NCBI GenBank assembly: GCA_032622095.1
Contig: CP136063.1
Location: 94,591,980 to 94,655,979, forward strand
Length of the DNA stretch: 64,000 nucleotides
Source: Siphonodentalium dalli
Lineage: Eukaryota > Mollusca > Scaphopoda > Gadilida > Siphonodentaliidae
Reading direction: 5' to 3'
Shown here: piece after piece, positions 1-11,394 of the stretch
How positions within the stretch are numbered: position 1 is the first letter of the stretch
Layout of the letters: every line of letters starts with the position of its first letter
Notes under the pieces: generated by a model
What the model was told of the DNA's origin: nothing
The model's database searches: none
What the model saw: only the letters and a program-made list of their open reading frames with translations
Made by a program: the position numbers and the translations under genes

Positions 1-617
1 AAAAAATGGTGTTTAAAAAAATTCATGGATATGCCCAGTTTACTTTAATAATTCCAAAATTCCAGATACCATTGTTATCTAAATTTTGTCAATCATCAGA
101 AAATCTCAACATACCGGTAATTAATTAGATATAAATTTTTTATTAGGTATTAAACATTTACAATTTCAAGTATGAATAATGTCGCTAGACTAATAAATAA
201 CAATGGCTAAATTAAGTCTTATGTTATATATCAGGCCATACCTTCAAAGATATATGGATCCAATTGCTACAAATTTCGTCAGGATAAGATTAAAAAATTC
301 TGTTAATGTTAACTATTTGAGTGAAATGTTTGAGTGAGTACACATTGACCGAACAATGCAGAATTCAACAATCACAACAAAAAAAGTCCGGCCGCCAAGT
401 CACAAATGCTTCTTTTCACATATAAAGTGTTTTTCTCAGTGGATTCCAGTGGTTTAGAGCACCATTCTGAAGAATCCATTGGCTGACTAGCTGACAGCCT
501 TGGGGAATTTGAGAAATTTGGGTTAAATGAAGATGGAGGACAAAATGGCCATCTTTGCCACAAAGAGATGGTTTGTACTGGAAACAAAGCTGAATATCAT
601 AGCAGTAGCACAATGAT
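1..617. other. AT-rich intergenic DNA, no gene recognised
   Basis: No coding region is convincing here. The stretch at about 400-560 resembles, in inverted orientation, the stretch at about 4545-4690: both share a 'CCCAAATTTCTCAAATT' core and a following 'GAATTCTTCAGA'-like segment. This marks an interspersed repeat whose two fragments lie on either side of the tandem array and P-element relic. The short reading frames at 372-613 are inside that repeat and are not taken as genes. Confidence 0.5.
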
Positions 618-787
618 TACAGTAATGCTCTAATTAATCGACTCCTTAAACACAGCAGAATTATGGGTAACTTTTCAGGATTTAGTCGGAAATATGGCTT
701 GTTGCCATTCATCGGAAAGCTCTCCCCGAGAAAGTTACCCATAATTCTGCTGTGTTTAAAGAGTCGATTAATTAGAGCATTACTGTA
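618..787. repeat. Foldback (hairpin) element, ~57-bp arms
   Basis: The arm beginning TACAGTAATGCTCTAATTAA at 618 returns as its reverse complement ending at 787, with only about one mismatch over roughly 57 bases. The loop is about 53 bases. There is no ORF. This is the form of a miniature inverted-repeat or foldback element. The near-perfect arms suggest recent insertion or ongoing arm conversion. Confidence 0.8.
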
Positions 788-839
788 TATTCATAGGATC
801 TCTTTGTGTTATTTCAAATGAGTTTGTGATGGTGGTATT

Positions 840-1628
840 ACGGCACATCGTCAATTACAAAAGTTATCTGCTAAATTGTACCCAATGCACTGCTGAACTG
901 GTGTGGATGTGTGTTCCCTTCCTGTATTTCCGTATGCCCATCGATTAAAAGTCACTTGCATAACCTACACCCGACTATTTTCGTTATAATTGAGTTGAAC
1001 AGCGTTCTGGAGAATCTGCTGAACTGTACCCTATGGACTGCCGAACTGGATTTTGAACTGATGTGGGGGTCATCAAATGTGTTCCCTCCCTGTATTGTGA
1101 TATAACTCATAGATTACATGCCATTTGTACAACCTACGACCGACTATCTTCATTAAAATTTAGTTAAACTGTGTTCGGTCAAATCTGCTGAATTGCAGCC
1201 GATGAATTGCTGAATGTGATTTTGAACTACTGAACTGAGCTGGAAGGCGGTCAAATGATGGTCCCTCCCTGTATTTGGATATGCCTCATCGATTGCAAGT
1301 CATTTGCATAACCCACACACGACTATCTTCATTACAATTGAATTAAACTGCTTTTGGGAAAATCTGCTGAAATGTACCTGGTGCACCACTGGAAAGGAAT
1401 TTGAACTACTGAACTGGGTGGAGGTCGATCAAATGGTGTTTCCTCTCTATATTGATATATACCCCGTCAATTACAAGTCACCTGCACAACTTATGCAGAC
1501 AGTCAACATTATAATTGAGTTAAACTGCTTTTGGAGAATCTACTGAAATGTTCCAAAAGCACTGCTGAACAGGATTTTTAACTGAACATACATGGCGGTC
1601 GCTAAAATGGATTCCGCTCCCTTAACTT
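840..1628. repeat. ~178-bp degenerate tandem array, left part
   Basis: Units carrying 'CCCTCCCTGTAT' followed by a 'CATCGATTACAAGTCATTTGCA'-type stretch recur near 913, 1082, 1262, 1441 and 1617, a period of about 175-180 bases. The array resumes at 3661 after the P-element relic, with units near 3797 and 3970. Short ORFs at 911-1105 and 1304-1546 are array shadows. Confidence 0.75.
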
Positions 1629-2215
1629 GGTTATACCAGAGATACTATTATAGAGAGATACGACACTCAGCGCTAAACCGGTAATTACCTCCACTGATGC
1701 CTGAGAGGGTCAAAGCACTGGGTCTCTAATGAAATTGCATTGGAAAACTCTACCTACATTATTAAAATGATGATTAAGTTTCAATTAACAGCAGGAATGA
1801 TATCATTTCACTTTTATAAAATTGAGGAAACATAGCACTGTGTTCTTATCAGTTCAGATAATTTAAAATGTGTGTGGCTCTGGTGAATAATGCCGATAAC
1901 ATAAGACTTATGACCGGAATTGGTGGAAAATATGTGTGGGTTGTAAGCAAACATATCAACCACTCACTGTGAATATATTACTTCCGAAACACAAGAAAGG
2001 TCAACTTTATCTGTTTTTCGTATGTGATATATCTGAGAAACTATAGGGGAATTATTAAAATGCCTCCCATATAGAGGAAATCCATGGCCAGAATTGTGGG
2101 GTACATAATGTATATAAAGGCTGATTATAGAATATAATCTACACTCAGTACCTGTGTAGAAAGTAAGATTCCAAATGGATACCGAACCACGTTCCTGGAA
2201 AAATCACCGAAAAAG

Positions 2216-2290
2216 TCCAAAACACATTGCACAGCTATCAATTGTGCCAATGCCAGATGGAAGAATGACAAGCAAGATGTTATTTATTTG
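2216..2290 (+). pseudogene. THAP-like zinc-finger remnant of P transposase
   Basis: One frame reads HCTAINCANARWKND, matching the start of a THAP domain (Cys, four residues, Cys, then a basic stretch). In P-element transposases this N-terminal finger binds the element's internal sites. An ATG lies slightly upstream at 2175 but in another frame. The rest of the C2CH finger (later Cys and His, and the AVPTIF-like end) is not seen before stops appear. The call depends on the element context and on two cysteines, so it is tentative. Confidence 0.4.
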
Positions 2291-2531
2291 ATAGTTCACA
2301 ACTGTATAGATAATTTACACAACAACTATAAAATAGATTATGCGAGAACTAATTTTCAAATTCCAAGTTTGACCTTATACATGTATAAGCCATATGTAGC
2401 AATATACTAGTAATCGGAGAAATATTTCAATGTACACATGTACATAGCCCATTATAATTTACATATACACAAAATGGTTGTATTATATATGCTGGTATGT
2501 TCATAAATGAAGAAGTTTACTATATTTAATA

Positions 2532-3350
2532 ATGGAGAAAATGAGACTAATTGGAAACAAGAAGGAGCTACACTCCCTAAATGGATGGAGAGTTTCCATC
2601 GCTTGTCTGTTGGAACTTTGGAAGCAACTATCTGTAGACGGACTTAAATACCTCCTTACTAACAGACTGAACCAGGATTGTCTAGAGAACCTGTTTTCAG
2701 GTATCAGATCTCCGGGTGGATTTCGGGACAATCCAGAGGCTGACCACTTCACCAATTCATTCAGGAAATGCTTTGTCACTGCAGCACTAAAACCGCCAAA
2801 AACTTCAAATTGCATCGATGATGCTGACAAGATTTTAGTTACCATCAGAAGTATCTGTACCAAACAATCAAGCCAACCAAATTATTTGGATGTTCAAGTA
2901 CCCCAAGACACTCCAGCACATATTGTCACAGGTATCAGTGATATAGTGGCATCATTGCCGATATCTAATGCATTAATGTACATTGCGGGATACTGCATCT
3001 TTAAAGCAACTGAAAACCACACAAGCTGCAATTGTGTAGATAATTTAATTGTGAAAAAAGGTAATCAGATGGTGACAGAAAAAAATACTCACTTCTCTGA
3101 AAGACATTAATTAACCCAGATGAGAATATGGGGGACTCAAAATCCCGACTGATGAAACCTTCATGAAATTCACTCTCCTTGAAGGAATATTTGTCACCCT
3201 CTTTCCAAATGTAATGTACCTTGGCAAGATACATGCAATGCGGAGAGCATCCATGCATGGTGCCAGTGATGTGAATTTCAAATGTTGTGATTCAGTTGGT
3301 AAGAAAATCATGGATCTATTTAACATTGAAATTCCAACATCACGACACTA
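2532..3350 (+). pseudogene. P-element/THAP9-type transposase, C-terminal fragment
   Basis: The 192-residue frame at 2532-3110 contains YLLTNRLNQDCLENLFSGI near residue 41, followed by a Gly-Phe-Asn-Pro-rich stretch (SPGGFRDNPEADHF). This is the hallmark of the C-terminal region of P-element and THAP9-type transposases, after the RNase H-like catalytic domain. A second frame at 3163-3350 (VMYLGKIHAMRRASMHG) continues the protein past a stop at 3108-3110 and a shift. The catalytic acidic residues and GTP-binding region lie upstream in family members and are not present here, so it cannot be an active transposase. It may be a host-domesticated remnant, but the target duplication and decay argue for a plain relic. 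Confidence 0.8.
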
Positions 3351-3660
3351 AACAGAAAAAAACGAACCACAAGGATAGAAAGCTACTAAAAATTAGTCAT
3401 TTGTAAATTAAATACATGTAAGTATCAATTTTCTCATCTCCACTAGCATGAGCATGTATGTGATTTTTTTTGTCTGTGAAACAATGGACAAACATGACAG
3501 ATTATGTGATAAAACATTGTTTATTCCCTATAGTTTTCTATTGCCAGCCATCTTTCCTGGCATAGAGACCCTCTCAGAGGCTCTCGCAAAGAGTGCAAAT
3601 TAATTACATAGAGCTGTATGCGAGTGTCATATCTCCCTATAAAATATCCCTGGTTATACC

Positions 3661-4060
3661 TCGATTACATGTCATTTGCACAACAGCTAACCTGATATCT
3701 TCGTTATAATCAAGTTAAACTGTTAGGGAGAATCTGATAGACTGCTGAACGGGATTTTTAAACTGAACTAGGGTGGAGGTCAGTCAAATGGTCTTACCAC
3801 ACTGTATTTAGGTATACACCATCAATTACAAGTCATTTGCCAAACATTTAACCTAATATCTTCAGTATGATTGAGTTAAACTGTTCATGGAATCTGCTTA
3901 GCTGTAGCCGATGAACTGCTTCACAAGGTTTTGAATTGCTAAACAAGCATGGTCATTAGTCAAATTGTGTTCCCTCCCTGTATTGGGATATAATCCATAG
4001 ATTACCTGTCATTTACACAACCTACAACGGACTCTCTTCATTATAAATAAGTTAAACTGA
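3661..4060. repeat. ~178-bp degenerate tandem array, right part
   Basis: This continues the array of 840-1628 after the P-element insertion. Units with 'CACCATCAATTACAAGTCAT' and 'CCCTCCCTGTATTGGGATAT' are seen near 3797 and 3970. Confidence 0.7.
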
Positions 4061-5140
4061 ATTCATGAAATATTCTCATTGGCATTTTAGTATGTAAATT
4101 ACCGTTCAGCAGCTGATTCAGCATTTCAGGTAAACTGACTACGGTTCCGATATGGCTTAATGATATCGGAATGAACCAATAGTTTAAAATATATCTGGCT
4201 TTCCACTGTAGCGTCAGATTCACAATACTTGATATGATATCAAACTCACTCTAAAATTAGGTGTCACCATCTGTTCATCATATTTCCACATTTATACAAG
4301 GTTCAGATTTATTGTTGGACTGAACCACCAGTTTGACAAATACCCATTCCTGGCCATTAGGTCTCCATGCACCGCTACTGAGGGGTTTTGTTCGGAATTA
4401 AGTCAAAACTTTTCTTGATTTTAAGCCGTCATATTGACGGAATTCTTAGAAATAATCATCACCAATTCACAATAAATAACACAATGGGATCCTAAAAGCA
4501 AATATCATTATACTTGTCTGGCTCTTTCCCAGTAGAAACATTCTCCTTGTGGCAAGGATAGAAATTTTTATCGCCATGTTAGTTTTTAAACCCAAATTTC
4601 TCAAATTACCCAAAGCTGCTGGTGGGTTAGCCAGTGAATTCTTCAGACGGATACACCAGACCACCGGAATCCACAAAGAACAAGACAGTCAATGACTGTG
4701 GGGTCGCTCACCAGACTGCAAAGACTGATAAGACTGGGACTCTGGAGACCAAAACAGTGAGCACTTTTCATAATCACTTTAAAAGAAGTAGATTTAAACA
4801 GGATATGTGGCTAGAGAGACTTCAAGTATGTAGCTTGGTAAAAAACCACCTTGAAATTGCCAACTGTACACTACTGATCACCCCCCTCCTCCAGCTCAAC
4901 AAGTCCCCTCCCGACCGGGATCCAGACTCCCAAGTCTTAGGTTGGAATTTCACAACCGACACCTCAAACTTTCTCATTTGTTGGAAATTTCCAATCTCAC
5001 AAGCGCCTTTTTCTAAAACCATTTAAACATGTTTGAAGCCCAATTATCCATGGACCCAAAACACAATACATGTATGTCAGACCAATCAGTCAGGTGGTTC
5101 CAAGGTAGATGTTTTAATGAATTTGGTATTTCTATGATTT
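4061..5140. other. Intergenic DNA, no gene recognised
   Basis: The stretch at 4545-4690 is the inverted partner of 400-560 (interspersed repeat). The 130-residue frame at 4634-5026 has no recognisable domain and begins inside this repeat, so it is not called as a gene. Confidence 0.45.
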
Positions 5141-5149
5141 TATTGGACA

Positions 5150-5640
5150 CAAAAGTGTTAACTCCCCATAGACTGCCATTTCTTGACAGGTTGACCTCAT
5201 TTTAACAAATCTGTATCTCAGTCACTAAAGGATCTTCCTGATTCCTCCATACTATATGTAAGCTAAATAGTCCAAAATCCCTTGAGAAGACATTTTAAGA
5301 ATTACTATAGAGACATATAGTTATGTCCCTGGTCCCACCCTTTTAACCTGGTGACCCCATCTGAATAAATTTGAATCCCAGACACCAAAGAACCCTTCAT
5401 ACATATCATAAATATCAGTCAAATAGACCTGATGGTCCTTGTGAAGGAAGCATATTAAGAGGGAAACTGTCCCCTATTTGACCAGGTGACCCATTAAAAA
5501 AATCTGAATTGCAGTCAAGGAAGAAAATTCCATTCTATATAAGCCAACTAGTTCTTGCAAACATATTTTAAGAATTACTATGTAGTGAAATAGTTAAGTC
5601 TCTTGCTCTGCCCTTATTTGACTTTGTGATCCCATTTTCA
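5150..5640. repeat. Degenerate ~150-bp mollusc-type repeats
   Basis: Phrases such as 'GTGACCCCATCTGAATAAAT', 'CCTTCATACATATCATAAAT' and 'AAGAATTACTATAG' recur with a spacing of about 140-150 bases. The same family is better preserved at 7140-7960. There is no coding potential. Confidence 0.65.
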
Positions 5641-5644
5641 CAAA

Positions 5645-6790
5645 TCTGATATGGATAAAAATTAAGTTCCCCAGTTGAAGTTGGTGATATTCACCCATTG
5701 GGCACCTCATTTATGTATTTTATCTTCTGCAAATTAGGGGATATAGAAACTTCCTAGAAGGGAAATTTAACTAACAACAATGTAAATTTGATACTATAGA
5801 TACTTCCCAGAAGATGAGGCCTAAGCAGAATGAGGTCGTCAGAGGGTGAATTTGGTGATGCTAGCCTGCTGTGCCGGATAGCCTCACAAAAAGCGTGTCT
5901 GTTCCTACATTGTGTATGCCTGGCCTCAAGCAACACAATGTATTATACAACAAGCCTTGAAATAGTGTGATAGTGTGTCTGTCATTTGCAGAGTGAGGTC
6001 CCCCAGAGGGTGAATTTAGTGACGCTAAATTCACCCTCTGGGGACCTCATTCTGATAAAGTCCTCAACTGCTATGGAAGACCTAGAATAAAATTGAATTT
6101 CCCCAGTTGAAGTTGGTGATGTTCACCCATTGGGCCCCTCAATTATGAATTTTATCTTCTGCAAATTAGGGGATATAGAAACTTCCTAGAAGGGAAATTT
6201 AACTAACAACAATGTAAATTTGATACTATAGATACTTCCCAGAAGATGAGGCCTAAGCAGAATGAGGTCCCCAAATGGTGAATTTGGTGATGCTAGCCTT
6301 GAATCAAGCTTTGAAATAGTCTGTCTGTTATTTGCAGAATGAGGTACCCAGAGGGTGAATTTAGTGAGGCTATCCTGCACAGCGGACTAGTATCACTAAA
6401 TTCACCCTATGGGGACCTCATTCTGATAAGGCCCTCAACTGCTATGGAAGACCTAGAATAAGATTGAAGTTCCCCAGTTGAAATTGGTGATGTTCACCCA
6501 TTGGGCACCTCAATCATGAATTTTATCTTCTGCAAATTAAGGGATACAGAAACTTCCTAGAAGGGAAATTTAACTAACAACAATGTAAATTTGATACTAT
6601 AGATACTTCCCAGAAGATGAGGCCTAAGCAGAATGAGATCTTGAGACTCTAGATACTTCCCAGAAGATGAGGCCTAAGCGGAATAAGGTTCTCAGAGGGT
6701 GTATTTGGTTATGCTAGCCTGCTGTGTAGGATAGCATCACTAAATTCACCCTCTGGGAACCTCATTCTACAAATGCCAGGCACTCTTTGA
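5645..6790. repeat. Cluster of small hairpin/MITE units
   Basis: About three units of roughly 400-430 bases repeat here. Each has 'CCCCAGTTGAAGTTGGTGAT', 'CTTCCTAGAAGGGAAATTTA' and 'CTTCCCAGAAGATGAGGCC', followed by an inverted repeat built from GAGGTCCCCAGAGGGTGAAT and its complement ATTCACCCTCTGGGGACCTC (examples at 5994-6052, 6340-6423 and 6690-6765). Related copies lie at 10140-10555, 14515-14545 and 15330-15500. Reading frames at 5754-5936 and 6186-6380 are repeat shadows. Confidence 0.75.
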
Positions 6791-7084
6791 GAAAATGAAA
6801 TTAATCTGATTTTAATGACCACTGAGTGATAATATAAACAACAAGGGTGCTTCATTGATAACACCATTAATCTCATTTAAATTATGGATGACATGAATAC
6901 ACTCCCTGGGGACTCTGTCTAAGGCTGCAGAAGCTCTCTTTATCTCTCTATCTGCCTTGCCATGTGTCATTGTCTATCAGTTCATAGGAGAGTTGCCTTG
7001 TAATGGGAATTTAAATAAATATACTTTATTTACCTGTGAGTTAGGATATGAGATAGGGTGGAATGCTGTTGGTTGGGGGTGGGG
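6791..7084. other. No feature seen
   Basis: AT-rich sequence between the hairpin cluster and the next repeat block, without ORF, splice signal or inverted repeat that I can support. Confidence 0.4.
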
Positions 7085-7995
7085 TTCTGGGTCATGTGGG
7101 GGGGGGTGATATTTTTTGTTTGTATGTTAAATTGATCAAGGAGTTCCTGAAATTTTTATTATTTTTTGGGGAATTATGGCCCTGGCTCCACCATTATTTG
7201 ACCCAGTGACCCCATTTGAACAAATCTGAACCCCAGTCATTCAATGACCCCACATACCAAATATAAACTAAATCGGCTTAATGGTTATTGACAAGAAGTC
7301 GTTATAAGAATTACCAAGGAGGAATATAGTTATGGCCCTGGTTTCGCAACTGTTTGACACAGTGACCTCATTTGAACAAATATTAATGACAGTCACCTAG
7401 GGAACATCCACCCCAAATATGATCAAAATGCAAAAATGTAATTTTTTGGTTTTTAGAGTTATGTCCCTGGATCTGCCCCTAATTGACCCAGTGACCCAAT
7501 TTGAACAAATCTGATTCCCAGTCACCCAAGGTCCCTCAGTACCAACTATAAGCTAATTCGGCCCAATATTTTTGTAGAAGAAGTCATTGTAAGAATTACT
7601 ATGAGTTATGGCCCTGGTTTCTCAACTAATTGACCGGGTGACCTCATTTGAACAAATCTGAACACCAGTCACCCAAGGACCCTCCATACCAAATATTAGC
7701 TAAATCGGCACAATGGTTATGGACAAGAAGTTGTTGTAAGAATTACTGTGGAGGAATAGAATTATGGCCCTGGTTTCGCAACTATTTGACCCAGTGACCT
7801 CATTTGAACAAATCTGAATGAGAGTCACCTAGGGAACATCCACACCAAATATGAACCAATTTGGTATGATGGTTTCAGAGGAGAAGATGTTTTTAAAAAA
7901 AGTTGACGGACGGACAGACAGACGGACAGACAGACGGACGGACGGACGACGAGTGATGACTATAGCTCCACCGGAGACTTCGTCTCAGGTGAGCT
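7085..7995. repeat. Bivalve-type repeat with GACGGACAGAC tail
   Basis: About five degenerate units of roughly 150 bases each carry 'TTATGGCCCTGGTTTC', 'GACCCAGTGACCTCATTTGA' and 'CCAAATATGAACTAAATCGG'-like phrases. The block ends with a GACGGACGGACAGACAGACG tract at 7910-7950 and then 'CACCGGAGACTTCGTCTCAG'. This repeat ends the same way wherever I know it from bivalve genomes, which is one of the grounds for the organism call. It also contains a G10 tract near 7099. Confidence 0.7.
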
Positions 7996-8698
7996 AAAAA
8001 AGCTTTATACGCAAAAACATGAAACAGTGAAAAATCGCAGTTTGGCTGCCAGACTATCTGGATAACTTTACCAGAATTTAATAATCTTATCGAATAAATG
8101 ACCCGATAAATTAGGGGGAGATTTAATTTTCTGAGGTGTTTGTATGTGGTCTAACATACATTGTAGTTGAATCTAATTTCTGAATGAAAAAGTAACAAAA
8201 AACTGAAGTGATACCTGTTTGTTTCGATATCGTGGCATTACTGTTTATGTTTGTTTGTCTGTAAAGGAAGAAAGCTGTGTCAATATAAAAGTCGAAGAGA
8301 TAAGCTCAAAGTTGTGTATGACGGTACTTTCCCCCATTAATATAAGGACAGGTTTATACAGGTTTTGGTATTACATTTGTATTTCTGACACCATCCCATT
8401 CCTTCTGGGCAAGGGCTGAAATCTGGAAGGCAATCAGGAAATTTTTGTAACTTAAGCCATTTATTCATTCTCATTATAATTACAATGTTGTTTTATATTC
8501 TTCATGGAGTACAGTATGTTAGTGCATTTTTCATTCATCAGTGACCCAAATTCATTCATTTGATAGGAGATGGCCCCATAAATAGCTGGATTTAGGTATA
8601 TTCTCTACCTTAAACTTATTGCGGTGTTGAGGCTTTTATATCCTTCGATACATCATGTCCACTGAACAATTATGTGCACTGTTACACAAGTTTTCTCA
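7996..8698. other. No gene recognised
   Basis: A 66-residue frame at 8219-8419 lacks any domain and has no plausible splice context. Otherwise AT-rich sequence. Confidence 0.4.
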
Positions 8699-8762
8699 CA
8701 GGTCCCCAGAACAAAAATTGACCCCAAAAATTGATGGGGTAAATTTTTGTTCTGGGGACCTG
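8699..8762. repeat. Small palindromic hairpin
   Basis: CAGGTCCCCAGAACAAAAAT is followed after a short loop by its reverse complement ATTTTTGTTCTGGGGACCTG. The arms are about 26 bases and almost perfect. Likely a miniature foldback element. Confidence 0.75.
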
Positions 8763-8939
8763 CGAGTTTGCTAACATACATGTATATAAGGAAAATTATC
8801 TTGACTTGTTCTATTTGTAATAGCAATCACCAGCGCACCATAGGCGCGTGTGGTTGTTTATACATTAAGCATGTGAACGACGTCATATATTTTTTCTGTA
8901 CCCATCAGTGATTTTTCAAAGATCGCGGGTATGGATTTT

Positions 8940-9264
8940 GAAGAAATTGTCACGTGACTTCCGGTTAGAAACTGTGTGGAGATTGCCAAAGCGCGGATTC
9001 TGAAATGGACCATCGTGATGAAAATGAAATTAGCTACACTTCACAACTTACGAAGAATTCCCATGTGATTTTAGGCCTATTAGTTTCATTTAGACCAATT
9101 TCGTTGGTTAGCTTAATGAAAACAAGCGAAGACGTCATGACATGGTTTCTGACGTTATTTACGTTATTTTAGATTTGGGAACCAGAATCCAGAAAAGATG
9201 ACCAAGATTGCACAATCCACGACAAGTCATGTCATGTCGTCTCCACTGGGACCACTACTTGATG
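8940..9264 (+). promoter_or_regulatory. Candidate promoter and first coding exon of an unidentified gene
   Basis: An E-box immediately followed by an ETS core, CACGTGACTTCCGG, lies at 8951-8964 in a locally CpG-richer stretch. This is typical of animal housekeeping promoters. About 210 bases downstream, TTATTTTAG at 9164-9172 could be an acceptor. An ATG at 9198 then opens MTKIAQSTTSHVMSSPLGPL and continues to a GATG/GTACTT donor at 9264. I do not recognise this peptide and found no following exon. The block would be antisense to the missing 3' part of PRPF38A, which counts against it. Confidence 0.3.
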
Positions 9265-9381
9265 GTACTTAAATTATTCTTAGCATTGTATATGTCACCG
9301 ATAAAAGGCAAATTTGAGGCACAGCATGTGTGGTTGCCCCACTACGTGTCACGTATGATTCATATTAGGGGCTAAATGACA

Positions 9382-9504
9382 TAGCATACGTCTGAAAAAC
9401 AAATTTACACCATGATTGAGATTGCCGGTCTACCCCACGAGGCTTGACGAGTGGGTAGACCGGCAATGCTACAAGTGATGTAAATTAGTTTTTCAGACAT
9501 ACTA
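9382..9504. repeat. Foldback element, ~50-bp arms
   Basis: The left arm (CGTCTGAAAAACAAATTTAC, then ATTGCCGGTCTACCC) is mirrored by GGGTAGACCGGCAAT and GTAAATTAGTTTTTCAGAC on the right. The loop is very short. Non-coding MITE-like element. Confidence 0.8.
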
Positions 9505-10139
9505 TCCATATATTTTGTTTATACCATGATCATTTATAAACAATTGTAATGCTATAATACGTGATAAGAGCCCCCATTTTTTTACTCTCGTGTGAATCCC
9601 TAACATACCTGTAACTCGCTCAGGTTCACGAGCATGTAGGAAATTTAATCACCTGTTAATTTGTGTCAAGTGGCTTTGAATTGCCCAAATATGAGTGGAT
9701 CTGGTTTATTTCCAAATGTTAACCTTATACCTGTTTGTCACTATGGTGATTTGACATGTTGGGGGGCCGTTTTATATAATTATTGTAAGGATTATCTCTG
9801 AACATTGAACTTCCACATTCATATGACAATAATTATCATTTATGTTATGTATTGCACTTACTTGGTCAAAAATCCTATTCCATGTAAACATGTTCCAGTT
9901 TGTCACCAAATCTATAAACTACACCCACAAGCTAGTTCTGAAAAATGTTTATGACCCCCCCAGCCTATTGGATAATCACCAGCACACACTGTATGCATGA
10001 AATTTAAATTGGGAACAAGCTTCTGACCTCTGTGACTGAATAGTTTGCAGATATTTTGCACAAACAGATGGTGGAAATTGCTCAAATATTTTTGATTGCC
10101 TTTGAACATTTTGTATAGGACACATTCAAGCCTGAGTTT
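9505..10139. other. No feature seen
   Basis: AT-rich, with only a 65-residue frame at 9912-10109 on the minus strand that shows no domain or splice context. Confidence 0.4.
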
Positions 10140-10555
10140 AGTGTGCCTGTCATTTGCAGAATGAGGTCCCAGCAGGTGAATTTAGTGATGCTATCCCGTA
10201 TAGCGGGCTAGCATCACCAAATTCACCCTCTGGTGACCTCATTCTACATGGCCTCATCTGTTATGGGAGATATACTCAGATTGAAGTTCCCAAATGGTGA
10301 ATATTGTGCTGTAAACCCATTGGGAACCTCGATTATGCAATGTGTCGTCTGCCAATTTGGGGATATGGAGAAACTCAACTAAAAAAGAAATAGAATCTAT
10401 GTGAAATTTGATAATAAAAAAGCTTTCCTGAGAAGATGCGGCGTAAGCAAAATGAGGTCCCCAGAGGGTGAATTTAGTAATGCTAGCCAGCTATGTGGGA
10501 TAGCGAAACTAAATTCACTCTCCTGGGACCTCATTCTGCAAATGACAGGCACACT
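10140..10555. mobile_element. MITE with ~55-bp terminal inverted repeats
   Basis: Starts AGTGTGCCTGTCATTTGCAG and ends CTGCAAATGACAGGCACACT, with the match continuing inward through GAATGAGGTCCC. Inside is the 'AGATGCGGCGTAAGCAAAAT' and 'CCATTGGGAACCTC' sequence of the 5.6-6.8 kb cluster, so this is a more complete copy of that family (416 bp). Flanking TTTA/TAAA leaves a 2-bp TA target duplication possible. The ORFs at 10397-10669 are shadows. Confidence 0.8.
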
Positions 10556-11394
10556 AAATGCATGCTTGGTCGCATTAGTATTATACAGTATCCTCATATA
10601 AGCATGCCTATGTTTACCCAAGGGGTTGGAAAATATTGACATCCAAATCCCAAGTGTCAAGGATACCACTTCTGCTCTAACTCTAAAAGTCCAATAATAA
10701 ATTTTTTTCTGGGCAGTTTAGACAGTGAGAGAGTGTGGTTTACAATTTCCATATATTGTGATGCCTAGTTCAAATTGGAATTCTCCAACACGTGTTATCA
10801 CAAATGTAAACAAACATCTATTTCCATGTGTAACCAGCGTAGTGGTATATAACATTTCTATTTGCTTGAATAAAACATGTTACTGTGTATGTATCTGCAA
10901 GCCAACTATCACAAGATACTTTTTTTTTGTTGCTGGGACACTTTTCAGCGTTTTATATTCCAAAAATTATTTTTGGTTGCCACCATGAGCCACGACCATA
11001 CATGACCTCTCAAACTATCATAACATCTTCCTCTGGATGTCTGTATATTTATGGAAGAAGTCAGTGGAATTTTTGCTAGGCTGGCAAATATTTGATTTGA
11101 TCAATTGTACTTATATTTTATTTGGTACTTTAATGAATAAAGTTTAATGAATCAACAATGAGTTGGTTGTGCTTCGACAACTCTTAGTAATGACGTCAAT
11201 ACATTCCGATCGTAGTGTAATTTTCTATAAACCGAACACCTCTCTGAACTGAACAGAAGGGCCGGTATGAAGGGTGATCGGTTTGAAGAGGATTGGCAAC
11301 TCATTGGCAACTCCAACTTTGCCACTTCGATTCCGGGACAAAATTAATATCATGCAAAAGAAAGTTTAATACTCACCCATCGTCTTGTTCTTGT
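10556..11394. other. Intergenic/intronic DNA, no gene recognised
   Basis: The frame at 10725-10988 has no recognisable domain. On the minus strand, a donor-like GGTGAGTATT follows a Lys/Asn-rich stretch at about 11383-11405. It does not continue the PRPF38A protein and is not called an exon. Confidence 0.35.

Larger units (their letters stand above)
1638..3651 (+). mobile_element. P-element-like DNA transposon relic
   Basis: The element has imperfect terminal inverted repeats of about 31 bases. The left one starts AGAGATACTATTATAGAG. The right one, read in reverse complement, starts AGGGATATTTTATAGGG, and both continue into 'GATAYGACACTC'. It is flanked by GGTTATACC on both sides (1629-1637 and 3652-3660), which accommodates the 8-bp target duplication known for P elements. 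It splits a tandem array cleanly, and inside lie a P-transposase C-terminal fragment and a THAP-like N-terminal remnant. Length is 2,014 bp, shorter than a full P element, so internal sequence has been lost. Confidence 0.85.
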
